Assembly (NCBI GenBank): GCA_905215445.1
Contig: CAJMPZ010000026.1
Coordinates: 1 to 29,350 of the forward strand
DNA: 29,350 nt
Direction of reading: 5' to 3'
Source: an uncultured bacterium
Lineage (GTDB): Bacteria > Actinomycetota > Coriobacteriia > Coriobacteriales > Coriobacteriaceae
The notes under the pieces were generated by a model. It was not told the DNA's origin. It worked only from the letters and a program-made list of their open reading frames with translations, and did no database searches. Below, piece after piece: positions 1 to 8,702 of this stretch (positions within the stretch are counted from its first letter, which is position 1; every line of letters starts with the position of its first letter). Position numbers and translations under genes: made by a program.

Positions 1-62
1 CGTAGCCCGAGACGGGCCCGGGCTGACAATTTCGACTGTAATGGACGTTCTTAAACGACGAC

Positions 63-124
63 CACTCATTGGGGACAGACTTAAATGAGTGGTTTCAGTC
101 ATATAAGTCTGTCCCCAATGAGTG
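63..124. repeat. Inverted pair of 'tgtcccc' intergenic repeats
   Basis: A 26-base arm at 63-88 pairs with 99-124 with a single mismatch around a 10-base loop. The arm is the same sequence (core ttaagtctgtccccaatgag) that occurs as three direct tandem copies at 3715-3810, so the ABC transporter genes are bracketed by one repeat family. A shorter relative, ggacgttcttaaacgac, lies just upstream at 43-59. The pair would form a long hairpin in RNA from either strand. The rest of 1-229 holds no gene. Confidence 0.8.
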
Positions 125-229
125 CCCAATGACTGGTTTGGAAAAAATTGCGCCTGTCGCTAAAAAATAGTTCGCCCAGGTTTACTATTACCCTAGAAAA
201 GTAGCAGAAGGCTAACAACGGGGGATAGC

Positions 230-943
230 ATGGCGACAAAGCATGCCTACGTCCAGGTCAACGGGCTCAAGAAACACTACGGCGACGGTGATGCGCGCCT
301 GACGGTACTCGATGGCATCGACACGTCCATCAACCGCGGCGAGATCTGCGTCATGCTGGGGCCCTCGGGCTCGGGCAAGTCGACCTTTCTCAACCTGATC
401 GGCGGCCTGGAGGATGCCGACGGTGGCTCCATCATGGTGGACGGCTGCGACCTCACGGTGCTCAAACCTACCGATCTGGGCGAGTATCGCCGCCGTGAGC
501 TGGGTTTTGTTTTCCAGTTCTACAACCTGGTGCCCGACCTTACCATCAAGGAGAACATCGAGGTCACGGCGCACCTGTCCAAAAACCCGCTCAATGTCGA
601 CGACCTGCTGCGTTCGCTGGGCCTCTACGAGCACCGCAACAAGTTTCCGCGCCAGGTCTCGGGCGGCCAGCAGCAGCGTTGCGCCATCGGCCGCGCACTC
701 GTCAAAAACCCGGGCCTGCTGCTGTGCGACGAGCCCACCGGCGCGCTTGACTACAAGACATCCAAGGAAATCTTGCAGCTCATGGAGGACGTCAACCGCA
801 CCTACGGCTGCACCATCATCATTGTCACCCACAACGCCGCCATCGCGCGCATGGCCAATCGCGTGCTGCGCCTGCGCGACGGGTGCATCGTCGAGGACGA
901 GCTCAACGAGTCGCCCGTCGCGGCCGCCGAGCTCGATTGGTAG
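230..943 (+). CDS. ABC transporter ATP-binding protein (MacB/LolD type)
   Basis: This 237-aa cytoplasmic ATPase powers the FtsX-type permease encoded next. All nucleotide-binding motifs are visible: Walker A GPSGSGKST at residues 44-52, Q-loop Q96, signature VSGGQQQR at 143-150, Walker B LLLCDE with catalytic Glu168, and switch His201. The length and the EPTGALD version of the Walker B/D-loop region are typical of the MacB/LolD/FtsE group, which serves mechanotransmission-type exporters rather than solute importers. The ATG at 230 follows a purine-rich ribosome-binding stretch (ggggata, 221-227). The stop is 8 bases before the permease start, so the two are surely co-transcribed. No substrate can be deduced; peptides, lipids or antimicrobials are usual for the family. 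Confidence 0.95.
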   Translation: MATKHAYVQVNGLKKHYGDGDARLTVLDGIDTSINRGEICVMLGPSGSGKSTFLNLIGGLEDADGGSIMVDGCDLTVLKPTDLGEYRRRELGFVFQFYNLVPDLTIKENIEVTAHLSKNPLNVDDLLRSLGLYEHRNKFPRQVSGGQQQRCAIGRALVKNPGLLLCDEPTGALDYKTSKEILQLMEDVNRTYGCTIIIVTHNAAIARMANRVLRLRDGCIVEDELNESPVAAAELDW

Positions 944-951
944 GCGGCGTC

Positions 952-3618
952 ATGACACCTCTCGCAAAACGTCTCCCGCGCGAGCTGCGCCGCAATATCG
1001 GCAAGTACCTGGGCATCTTTTTGCTTATGTGCGGGAGCATCGCCCTTACCTCGGGCTTTTTGCTCGCGGCGCATTCCATCGGCTGCCTTATCGACGACAT
1101 GCGCGACGAGTACACGATTGAGGACGGCCGCGTGACCACTTCCTTCGAGGCCACCGACGACCAGCTCAAGGCTGCCGAGGACGCGGCGGAAGATGTCGGC
1201 GGCGTCACGTTCTACAAAAACTTCTCTATCGACGCCATCATCAAAAAGGCGGCCGGCGACGACGGCACCAAGCGCACCCTGCGTACCTATGCGCATCGCA
1301 CCAAGGTCGACATTGCGTCCTACTGCGAAGGCAGCCAGCCCAAAGCGGACGACGAGGTGGCTATCGACCGCGTTTTTGCCACCAACAACGACCTTGTCGT
1401 GGGCGATAAGGTCGAGCTTGAGGGACGCACCTACACCGTCTGCGGCATCATGACCCAGCCCGATAGCCAGGCGCTGTTCCTCAACAATTCGGACTTTACG
1501 GTGAACACCATCACGTACGGCGTGGCCGAGGTCACCGACGCCGGCTTTGCCGCGCTCGAGGATGCCGGCGGCGCACCCGCCTACACCTACTCCTTCACCT
1601 TTGCCGATCGCGACCTCCCCACTGCAGACCGCATCGACGCCGAGCAAGATATGGTCGAGGCGCTGACCGATGCCGATGCGCGCGTGGACGATCTGATCGA
1701 TGCCGATTCCAATCAGGGTATTGGCTACGCGCGCGACGACGTAGACGGCGACTCCATGATGTGGATGACGCTGCTCGACATTATCATCGTGATCATGGCG
1801 TTTGTCTTTGTGGTCCTTACCGACGCCACCATCGAGGAGGAGAGCGCCATCATCGGCACGCTGCTCGCCAGCGGCTATCGTCGACGCGAGATCGTGCTGC
1901 ACTACCTGGCGCTTCCCGCCATCGTGGGCGTGCTCGCGGCGCTTTTGGGCGCCGCGCTCGGCGTCGCGTTCTTTACCGAGCCCATGCGCGGCCTCTATTA
2001 CGGTTCGTACAGCCTGCCTCCCTTCCAGGTGTACTGGAGCTGGGAGATTTTTGTGAAGTGCGCCGTGGTTCCCGCTGCCGCGCTCATCCTCATCACGCTG
2101 GTGGGCCTGCTTCGCAAGATGGGCAAGACGCCGTTGCAGTTCCTTCGTCACGAGGCGAGCGGCAAATCGGGCACCAAGCGCGGCTTGCAGCTGCCGGAGC
2201 GCATGGGCTTTGTCTCGCGCTTCCGCCTTCGTATCTTCCTGCGCAACCTAGGCAACTTCGCCACGCTCTTCGTGGGCATTGCGTTTGCCTCGCTGCTGCT
2301 GCTCTTTGGCCTGGCGATTCTGCCCACGATGACGCATTACGCCGACAACCTGGAGACAAGCCTGGTCGCCGAGCACCAGTACACGCTCAAGGCTCCGCTG
2401 GAGCTCGAGGGCACTGCCGAGGAGCGCGAGCAGTGGTCGGCACTCGAGCGCTTGCAGTCGGTTGACGGCGCGCTGCTCTCCGCCGCCCAAGATGCCAGTG
2501 ACGAGCTCGATGACGCGGCCGATGCGGCGCAGGCGGCAGCCGATGCCGCGACCAGCGTTCCGTCTGCCGAGACCCTGGCCGCGGCGCAGGACGCGCTCGC
2601 CAAGGTCCAGGACAAGAAAGATGCGCTTTATGCGCGCCTCGATGACCTTGCCGATGCCCTCGGCTGCAACCGCGACGAGGCTATCGACCTGATCGACAAG
2701 GCCTCTAAGATCGACACTGACAACGACGATATCCACCCGGTCAATACGACCGACAGCGGCGCGGACGCAATCGCGCAGGCCGAGAAATATGCCGTTTACC
2801 AGCTGCAATACGACCGTGGCGATGGTAATGGCGAGGAGACGATTTCTGTCTACGGCATTTCATCCGATTCGCGTTATTGGAAAGACCTCGACGTCGGCGA
2901 TGGGCGCGTCGTCTTTGGCGGCGGTCTGCTCGATAAGTTTGGCTGGAGTGAGGGTCAGAAGGTCACGCTCAGCGACAAGTACGAGGGCGAGCATTATTCC
3001 CTTGAGTACGCGGGCAAGGACTGTGCCTGGGGCTCCAAGTCGGACATGAATATCTATATGAGTATCGACGACTTTAACGAGCTGTTCGACAACGACGCCG
3101 CCTACTTTAACGGCTATGTGAGCGACGAGAAGCTCGACCTCGATGCTCGTTACTTTGCCGGCGACACCACGCCCGACGACATGCGCGCCGTGGGCGACCA
3201 GTTCATCGGCATGATGAGCAAAATGATCGGAATGATGATCGGGCTCGCGGTGTTTATCTTCCTGCTGTTTATGTATCTGCTGACCAAGGCGGTGATCGAC
3301 CATAGCGCCCGGTCGATCAGCTACATGAAGGTCTTTGGCTATCGCGATGGAGAGATTTCGCATCTGTACATCCGCTCGATCACGCTGTGCGTGGTGGCAT
3401 CGCTCATGCTGAGCCTGCCGGTGATCATCGGCTCGCTCACGGCCATTTTCCGCTCGATGCTGCTCGCCTACAACGGCAATATCGAGATCTACGTGCCCGC
3501 TTGGTCCATGGCTGCATGCGTCGGCATTGGCTTTGCGACCTACCTGGTCGTGGCGCTGCTACACACGCGTTCTATCAAGCGCGTCAGCCTGGCCGAGGCC
3601 CTCAAGGTGCAGGAGTAG
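952..3618 (+). CDS. ABC transporter permease, FtsX-like (888 aa)
   Basis: This is the membrane partner of the preceding ATPase. The open frame extends upstream to 883, but ATG 952 is preferred because it lies just after the ATPase stop and begins with a typical basic, amphipathic N-terminus (MTPLAKRLPRELRRNIGKYL). One membrane segment lies at about residues 18-42, an FtsX core with three segments at about 268-388, a further segment at about 430-459, and a second FtsX core with three segments at about 757-875. Between them are two large extracytoplasmic domains. The second contains an Ala/Asp-rich probable coiled coil at about 483-580, reminiscent of the stalks of MacB-type proteins. The duplicated FtsX layout means one polypeptide could provide the whole membrane part with an ATPase dimer. 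Substrate unknown. Confidence 0.92.
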   Translation: MTPLAKRLPRELRRNIGKYLGIFLLMCGSIALTSGFLLAAHSIGCLIDDMRDEYTIEDGRVTTSFEATDDQLKAAEDAAEDVGGVTFYKNFSIDAIIKKAAGDDGTKRTLRTYAHRTKVDIASYCEGSQPKADDEVAIDRVFATNNDLVVGDKVELEGRTYTVCGIMTQPDSQALFLNNSDFTVNTITYGVAEVTDAGFAALEDAGGAPAYTYSFTFADRDLPTADRIDAEQDMVEALTDADARVDDLIDADSNQGIGYARDDVDGDSMMWMTLLDIIIVIMAFVFVVLTDATIEEESAIIGTLLASGYRRREIVLHYLALPAIVGVLAALLGAALGVAFFTEPMRGLYYGSYSLPPFQVYWSWEIFVKCAVVPAAALILITLVGLLRKMGKTPLQFLRHEASGKSGTKRGLQLPERMGFVSRFRLRIFLRNLGNFATLFVGIAFASLLLLFGLAILPTMTHYADNLETSLVAEHQYTLKAPLELEGTAEEREQWSALERLQSVDGALLSAAQDASDELDDAADAAQAAADAATSVPSAETLAAAQDALAKVQDKKDALYARLDDLADALGCNRDEAIDLIDKASKIDTDNDDIHPVNTTDSGADAIAQAEKYAVYQLQYDRGDGNGEETISVYGISSDSRYWKDLDVGDGRVVFGGGLLDKFGWSEGQKVTLSDKYEGEHYSLEYAGKDCAWGSKSDMNIYMSIDDFNELFDNDAAYFNGYVSDEKLDLDARYFAGDTTPDDMRAVGDQFIGMMSKMIGMMIGLAVFIFLLFMYLLTKAVIDHSARSISYMKVFGYRDGEISHLYIRSITLCVVASLMLSLPVIIGSLTAIFRSMLLAYNGNIEIYVPAWSMAACVGIGFATYLVVALLHTRSIKRVSLAEALKVQE

Positions 3619-3714
3619 CCCTTGGGGACGTTCTTAAACGACTAGTCATCGGGGACGGTCTTTGCCGATTCGCCGGCTCGCTGGCCGGGCTGGCAGGGAC
3701 TGTCCCTGGCGGTA

Positions 3715-3810
3715 CTCATTTAAGTCTGTCCCCAATGAGTGGTTTCAGTCATTTAAGTCCGTCCCCAATGAGTGGTTTCACTCATTTAAGTCTGTCCCCA
3801 ATGAGTGCCT
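3715..3810. repeat. Three tandem 33-bp 'tgtcccc' repeats
   Basis: Units run 3715-3747, 3748-3780 and 3781-3810 (last one truncated) with core ttaagtctgtccccaatgag; the second unit has one substitution in the core (c for t). Each unit is partly palindromic (ctcatt ... aatgag). There are no unique spacers between units, so this is a tandem array and not a CRISPR. The diverged form ggacgttcttaaacgac occurs at 3628-3644. The array fills most of the 283-bp gap between the permease and the DUF362 gene; translation in one frame gives a meaningless 11-residue repeat. Confidence 0.9.
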
Positions 3811-3901
3811 AACGACTCGGTGTTGCGCTTGACTTCGACCCTACTTTAACGGGTACCATCCTCTATGTCTGTAACGCCATATAGACCGAGGGGATAGATC
3901 T

Positions 3902-5107
3902 ATGACCGCAACTGCACCCGCAGCACCCGCTAAGGTGTACTTCACCAACCTGCGCACGCATGCTCGCGAGAGCCAGCTCGACAAGCTCAAGCGCCTCATT
4001 CGCCGCGCCGGTATTGAGCAGATCGACTTTGAGAACAAGTTCGTCGCCATTAAGATTCACTTTGGCGAGCTGGGCAATCTGAGCTTTTTGCGCCCCAACT
4101 ACGCCCGCGCCGTCGCGGATGTCGTCAAGGAGCTGGGCGGCAAACCCTTCCTCACCGACTGCAACACGCTCTATGTGGGCAGCCGCAAAAACGCGCTCGA
4201 GCACATCGACACCGCCTACCAGAACGGCTTTACCCCGTATGCCACGGGCTGCCAGATCATCATCGCCGACGGCCTCAAGGGTACCGACGAGGCGCTCGTT
4301 CCGGTCGAGGGCGGTGAGTACGTGCGCGAGGCAAAGATCGGCCAGGCACTCATGGACGCCGACATCGTGATCAGCCTCACGCACTTTAAGGGCCATGAGC
4401 AGGCCGGCTTTGGCGGCGCCATGAAGAACCTGGGCATGGGAGGCGGCAGCCGTGCCGGCAAGATGGAGCAGCATGCCGCCGGCAAGCCGAGCGTCGATAC
4501 CACCAACTGCGTAGGTTGCCGTGCCTGCGAGAAGATTTGCGCGCACAACGCCATCACGTTTGACGGTACGCGTGAGCGCGAGCTTGCCAACGGCAGCACC
4601 CGCACGGTTCACGTGGCAGCCATCGACCACGGTCGCTGCGTGGGCTGCGGACGCTGCATCGCGGCGTGCAACCAGGACTGCATCAAGCCCGACTATGACG
4701 CCGCGGCCGACGTACTCAACTACAAGATCGCCGAGTATACGAAGGCCATTGTCCAGGATCGCCCCAGCTTCCATATTTCGCTGGCTATGGATATCAGCCC
4801 CAACTGCGATTGCCATCCCGAGAATGACACGCCCATCGTCAACGATATCGGCATGTTCGCGAGCTTCGACCCGGTCGCCATCGACCAGGCCTGTGCCGAT
4901 GCCGTCATGGCATCCGAGCCGCTGCCCAACACCGAGCTTACCGACAGCGCCGCCAAGATGGAGCACAACCACGAGCATCTGGAGGGCGAGCAGGCCAAGG
5001 ATCCCTTCTGCATCACGCATCCCGACACCGACTGGCGCGCGTGCATCGCGCATGCCGAGAAGATCGGCCTGGGCACGAGCAAGTACGAGCTCATCGAGGT
5101 CAAGTAA
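3902..5107 (+). CDS. DUF362 domain protein with two 4Fe-4S clusters
   Basis: This 401-aa cytoplasmic protein has a DUF362 region at about residues 45-195 (with HFKGH at 161-165 and a glycine-rich GFGGAMKNLGMGGGS segment) followed by two bacterial ferredoxin-type clusters: CVGCRACEKIC (Cys203, 206, 209, 213) and CVGCGRCIAAC (Cys246, 249, 252, 256), plus Cys260. A long C-terminal part returns to the DUF362 fold. The family is common in anaerobes; its reaction is not established, and an electron-transfer or maturation role is inference only. ATG 3902 follows a good purine-rich site (gagggga, 3888-3894). The gene stands alone and ends before a strong hairpin. Confidence 0.9.
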   Translation: MTATAPAAPAKVYFTNLRTHARESQLDKLKRLIRRAGIEQIDFENKFVAIKIHFGELGNLSFLRPNYARAVADVVKELGGKPFLTDCNTLYVGSRKNALEHIDTAYQNGFTPYATGCQIIIADGLKGTDEALVPVEGGEYVREAKIGQALMDADIVISLTHFKGHEQAGFGGAMKNLGMGGGSRAGKMEQHAAGKPSVDTTNCVGCRACEKICAHNAITFDGTRERELANGSTRTVHVAAIDHGRCVGCGRCIAACNQDCIKPDYDAAADVLNYKIAEYTKAIVQDRPSFHISLAMDISPNCDCHPENDTPIVNDIGMFASFDPVAIDQACADAVMASEPLPNTELTDSAAKMEHNHEHLEGEQAKDPFCITHPDTDWRACIAHAEKIGLGTSKYELIEVK

Positions 5108-5155
5108 CGCCTGACTATTGGACAAAACAAGCGCTTTTGTAGCGCAACGATAGCA

Positions 5156-5187
5156 AAAATCGCCCGCGAGCACAGCGCTCGCGGGCG
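5156..5187 (-). terminator. Hairpin between convergent genes, terminator on minus strand
   Basis: An 11-bp perfect stem (5161-5171 with 5177-5187, loop acagc) is very GC-rich. On the minus strand it is followed by a run of five U at 5160-5156, which fits a terminator for the hydrolase gene; on the plus strand only a weak U tract follows, so it may also slow polymerase leaving the DUF362 gene. Confidence 0.65.
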
Positions 5188-5188
5188 G

Positions 5189-5322
5189 ATTTCCGGAAGT
5201 ATGCGGCAAATTTCGAGACCGCCGAGCACACGACGTTTTTTGGCAACAAAACCCCTGATAAATTGTTGATAAAACTGCGGTCTGGTCGGCAGTTCCAGAT
5301 TTTGCCGCATACTTCCGAAAAT
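5189..5322. repeat. 134-bp element with 22-bp terminal inverted repeats
   Basis: The ends 5189-5210 and 5301-5322 are inverted copies with one mismatch in 22 positions (perfect core cggaagtatgcggcaaa). A second, inner inverted pair agaccgc/gcggtct lies at 5216-5222 and 5277-5283. The interior is AT-richer than the flanks and has no coding potential. It looks like a small non-autonomous palindromic element; no clear target-site duplication was found. Confidence 0.65.
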
Positions 5323-5358
5323 AGGGGGTCAGATAAAGCCCCGGACGTTGCTTTTTGC

Positions 5359-6324
5359 CTAAAAATTCTTTCCGAGGAAGTCGTCGACCGTCTTCCAGTA
5401 GAGCTCGGGGTCGACTTGCGCGCTCTTGGCGTGGGTGGCGCCATGGATGGTGAGCTTTTGCTTGACCTTGCTAGCGCACGCGTCGTAGTTTTGGTCGAGC
5501 ATGCTGTACGGTACAAAGGTGTCCTGGTCGCCATGGATAAAGAGCATGGGAACCGTCGCGTGTTTAAGCTGCTCCACGCTGCTCGCCTTATGAAAGTCGT
5601 AGCCCGCGCGCACCCTGCACACCAGGTTCGCCACATCGAGCAAGGGAAAGTTGGGCAGGCCGAACACGTCCTTGAGCTGCAGGGAAAACTCGTCCCAAAC
5701 ACTCGTATAACCGCAGTCCTCGATAATGCATTTTACGTTTGTGGGCAGAGATTCCCCCGCGACGTTCATGGCAGTTGCTGCACCCATCGACTCGCCAAAG
5801 ACCAGGATGCGCGCCTCGGGGTCGGAATGAACGATTCGCCCGATCCACGCGACGACGTCGAGCCGCTCGGGCCAGCCCATGCCGATATAGTCGCCGCCGG
5901 AGCGCTCGTGGGCGCGGGCGGCGGGTGCGAGTACGTTCATGCCGCGGCCGTGGAAGCGCTTGACGTATCGGGCCATACCGATGGGCTCGTCGGTGTATCC
6001 GTGCAGGCAGATAGCGTAATCGTGCGTGCTCTCCGGGGCGGCAAAATACCAAGCGGCAAGCTCGGTCCCGTCGTCTGCGGTGAGGCTGCTGCTCTCGCGA
6101 TGCTCTTTGAACCACGCCCGCGCTTCGACTGCCTCGGCATCTATCTGCTCGTCCTTCTTGTCATCCTTGCCGTCTTGCATCATCTTCATGGTGTACGGCG
6201 CTTGGGGGTTCAGGGCAAAGTCAAACAAAAAGTTGCCGGCAAATCCAAGCAGCGCGACAACGAGCACCAGCGCAACGACGCTGGCTATCTTGAGCTTTCG
6301 ATGGGAACGTGCGTTTTGAGACAT
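5359..6324 (-). CDS. Membrane-anchored alpha/beta hydrolase (YqkD-like)
   Basis: This 321-aa serine hydrolase has a basic N-terminus and one membrane segment at about residues 11-36, so the enzyme is probably anchored with its catalytic domain outside. The nucleophile elbow is GESMG at 177-181 (Ser179), the acid is in HGDQDTFVP (Asp268) and the base is in GATHAKS (His298). An oxyanion-type LHGYTDEP stretch is at 107-114. Size and layout match the YqkD-like/S9-related group, whose natural substrates are mostly unknown (esterase or acyl hydrolase activity is likely). A site reading aggaaag precedes the start on the minus strand. The gene is divergent from the TrhA gene and convergent with the DUF362 gene. 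Confidence 0.88.
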   Translation of the reverse strand: MSQNARSHRKLKIASVVALVLVVALLGFAGNFLFDFALNPQAPYTMKMMQDGKDDKKDEQIDAEAVEARAWFKEHRESSSLTADDGTELAAWYFAAPESTHDYAICLHGYTDEPIGMARYVKRFHGRGMNVLAPAARAHERSGGDYIGMGWPERLDVVAWIGRIVHSDPEARILVFGESMGAATAMNVAGESLPTNVKCIIEDCGYTSVWDEFSLQLKDVFGLPNFPLLDVANLVCRVRAGYDFHKASSVEQLKHATVPMLFIHGDQDTFVPYSMLDQNYDACASKVKQKLTIHGATHAKSAQVDPELYWKTVDDFLGKNF

Positions 6325-6510
6325 AAGAAGCTTTCCTATAAGATGTTAATACATCAACATTTAATGCAAGCGCATTATGGACGTTCGCCGTTGATGCGTC
6401 AACAAGCAAAGAATGGGTAAACAAAGGGACACGTATGGTGCAAATTTCGCACGTACCCAGACGCTTTGATATAGTGTTGAGAACTCTTTACATTGGAGGA
6501 TGTAACCGGC

Positions 6511-7194
6511 ATGTCCGATTCGAGCGACAGTTCCGAGCCGCGGCCCAAGACCGCGGCCGTTCCGCACTACACGGTGGGCGAGGAGATCATGAACTCCGTC
6601 ACCCATGGTGTCGGCTGCCTGCTGGGCATTGCGGGCCTGGTGCTCCTGATCGTATTCGCTGCCCTGCGCGGCGGCGGCCCAGCCCACATGGCTGCGGCAA
6701 TCGTCTATGGCGTCAGCATTATTCTCGAATATCTCGCCTCCACGCTCTATCATGCGATTCAGCCCGCGCGCGCCAAGCGCGTGTTTCGCATCATCGACCA
6801 CAGCTGCATCTACCTGCTCATAGCTGGCAGCTACACGCCGTTTTGCTTCATCACACTGGCAAACGACGGCGGCCCTGCGCTGTTCTTTGCCGTATGGGCC
6901 ATCGCCATTATCGGCATCGCGCTGGAGTGCTTTATGCGCGAGCGTCAACCGCACTGGGTAAGCGGCCTGGTCTACCTGCTGATGGGCTGGCTCGTTGTCT
7001 TTAAGCTGCCCGAACTTGTGGCGCTGCTCAACCCCGCGGCACTTGCCCTGCTCGCCATTGGCGGCGTGTGCTACACCGCGGGCGTGCCGTTCTATATCGC
7101 CAAAAACGTGCGCTATCTGCACAGCGTGTTTCACCTGTGGGTACTCGCCGGCAGCATCTTCCAGTTCATGGCGGTGATCCTCTTCGTAATCTAG
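6511..7194 (+). CDS. Hemolysin III / TrhA family (PAQR) membrane protein
   Basis: This 227-aa protein has seven predicted membrane segments and the signature residues of the PAQR/hemolysin III family: Glu25-x2-Asn28-Ser29-x2-His32 before the first segment, Ser77-x3-His81 (STLYH), Asp96-His97 (IIDHSCIYLLIAGSYTP) and His204-x3-His208 near the C-terminus. In this family these residues form a zinc-type metal site resembling that of ceramidase-like receptors; bacterial members affect membrane energetics and lipid homeostasis. An in-frame TTG at 6493 overlaps the GGAGGA ribosome-binding site at 6495-6500, so ATG 6511 is chosen. The intergenic region with the hydrolase (6325-6510) contains several ATCAAC/GTTGATG half-sites near 6350-6400 that look operator-like. 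Confidence 0.92.
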   Translation: MSDSSDSSEPRPKTAAVPHYTVGEEIMNSVTHGVGCLLGIAGLVLLIVFAALRGGGPAHMAAAIVYGVSIILEYLASTLYHAIQPARAKRVFRIIDHSCIYLLIAGSYTPFCFITLANDGGPALFFAVWAIAIIGIALECFMRERQPHWVSGLVYLLMGWLVVFKLPELVALLNPAALALLAIGGVCYTAGVPFYIAKNVRYLHSVFHLWVLAGSIFQFMAVILFVI

Positions 7195-7304
7195 CGACCA
7201 CGCCTGCTCGCCCGCGTCTCCGTTTGGGCGACAGTGCAATTGCCGTATCCGCCACCAACGTTTTAACCTGACGTCCCGAATCTTGGAGGTTCGAGAAACT
7301 CCCG

Positions 7305-8678
7305 ATGGACATAACCATCTCCCTTATCACCACCCTCGTTTTGACCCTCATCAACGGCTACTTCTCTATGTCTGAGATGGCGCTCACCACGGCCAAGCGC
7401 GCCGTGCTGGAGCACGAGGCCGAGGAAGGCGACAGGCGCGCCGAACGCGCCATTAAGCTTGCTGCCGACTCCGACCAGCTGCTCGCCACCATCCAGGTCG
7501 CCATCACACTCGTGGGCTTCGCCTCGTCCGCCGTCGCCTCGACGAGCCTGTCCGACCCGCTCGCCACGTGGCTCATGAGTTTTGGCATCGCGCCGCTCTC
7601 CGCCATCGCGCGCGGCCTGGCGCCGGTCATCATTACCGTCGCGGTAGCCTTCGTGTCCATCGTGATTGGCGAGCTTGTGCCCAAGCGCATTGGCCTGGCC
7701 AATGCCGAGGGCGTGTCCAAGCAGGTCGTGGGGGCGCTGTCGTTTTTCCAAAAGATCGCCCGTCCGCTCGTGTGGCTGACTGGCGCTTGCTCCGATGGCC
7801 TGGCCCGCATCTTGCGTATCAAGAGTGCCGACGACCGTCAGAACGTCTCGGAGGAAGAGATCAAGTACATGGTCTCGGAGCAGGACGACCTGCTCGACGA
7901 GGAAAAGCGCATGATCCACGAGATCTTCGACCTGGGCGACACCGTTGCCCGCGAGGTCATGGTGCCGCGCGTGGACACCACCATGTGCGAGGACGACGAG
8001 ACGGTCGCCGACGTGTTGTCCACCATGCGCCAGACCGGCTTCAGCCGCATCCCCGTCTATCACGAGGACCCCGACAACGTCGCGGGCATCGCGCACATCA
8101 AGGACCTGATCCAGCCCGCGCTCGATGGCAAGGGCGACCAGCCCATCGCCGGCTTTTTGCGCGACGCCACCTTTGTGCCCGACACCAAGGACATCCTGCC
8201 GCTGCTGTCCGAGATGCAGACCTCGCACGACCAGATCGTGGTCGTCGTGGATGAGTACGGCGGCACGGCCGGCATCATCACCATCGAGGACATCGTCGAG
8301 GAGATCGTGGGCGAGATCGAGGACGAGTTCGACCCCGACAACAAGTACCTCACGCGCCTTTCGCGCCGCGAGTGGCTCGTCGATGGGCGTTTTTCGTGCG
8401 ATGACGCGATTGAGCTTGGTTGGCCGCTCGAGGAAAGCGATGATTATGAGACCATCGCCGGCTGGATTTTGGAGCTTTGCGACTCGGTGCCCGACATCGG
8501 AGAGGTGTTTGAGGTCGCGGGGTACAAGTTTAAAGTGCAGTCGATGCGTGGCCAGCGCATCTCGCTCATTCGCGTGATCGCTCCGGCCGAAACCGATAAG
8601 AAGGATTCCGAGTCTTCGGCAGAGAAGCCGGCGGCGTCGGGTGCGGGCTCTGTGGATCCGCACGATGGCGACGAGTAG
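7305..8678 (+). CDS. CNNM/CorC-type protein (DUF21, CBS pair, CorC_HlyC)
   Basis: This 457-aa membrane protein starts with a DUF21/CNNM transmembrane domain (about residues 1-150, including NGYFSMSEMALTTA at 17-30), then the linker helix EEEIKYMVSEQDDLLDEEKRMIHEIF, a CBS pair (about 210-335, with VVVVDEYGG in the second) and a CorC_HlyC transporter-associated domain (about 352-425), ending in a charged tail. CNNM/CorC proteins are linked to Mg2+ (and Co2+) export, the CBS pair sensing ATP-Mg. The older 'hemolysin' label is misleading. ATG 7305 is preceded by GGAGG at 7285-7289, a rather long 15-base spacing. It probably starts a transcript continuing into the next gene, 24 bases downstream. 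Confidence 0.93.
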   Translation: MDITISLITTLVLTLINGYFSMSEMALTTAKRAVLEHEAEEGDRRAERAIKLAADSDQLLATIQVAITLVGFASSAVASTSLSDPLATWLMSFGIAPLSAIARGLAPVIITVAVAFVSIVIGELVPKRIGLANAEGVSKQVVGALSFFQKIARPLVWLTGACSDGLARILRIKSADDRQNVSEEEIKYMVSEQDDLLDEEKRMIHEIFDLGDTVAREVMVPRVDTTMCEDDETVADVLSTMRQTGFSRIPVYHEDPDNVAGIAHIKDLIQPALDGKGDQPIAGFLRDATFVPDTKDILPLLSEMQTSHDQIVVVVDEYGGTAGIITIEDIVEEIVGEIEDEFDPDNKYLTRLSRREWLVDGRFSCDDAIELGWPLEESDDYETIAGWILELCDSVPDIGEVFEVAGYKFKVQSMRGQRISLIRVIAPAETDKKDSESSAEKPAASGAGSVDPHDGDE

Positions 8679-8702
8679 GACAAGGAAGAGTAGGGGAGAG
8701 TT

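Noticed and set aside
3715..3810. Possible CRISPR array
   Set aside because: Units are directly adjacent with no unique spacers, only three copies exist, and no cas genes are near.
3387..3812. Frame ending in an 11-residue protein repeat (LSPMSGF type)
   Set aside because: It is the translation of the 33-bp DNA repeats and runs out of frame through the permease gene.
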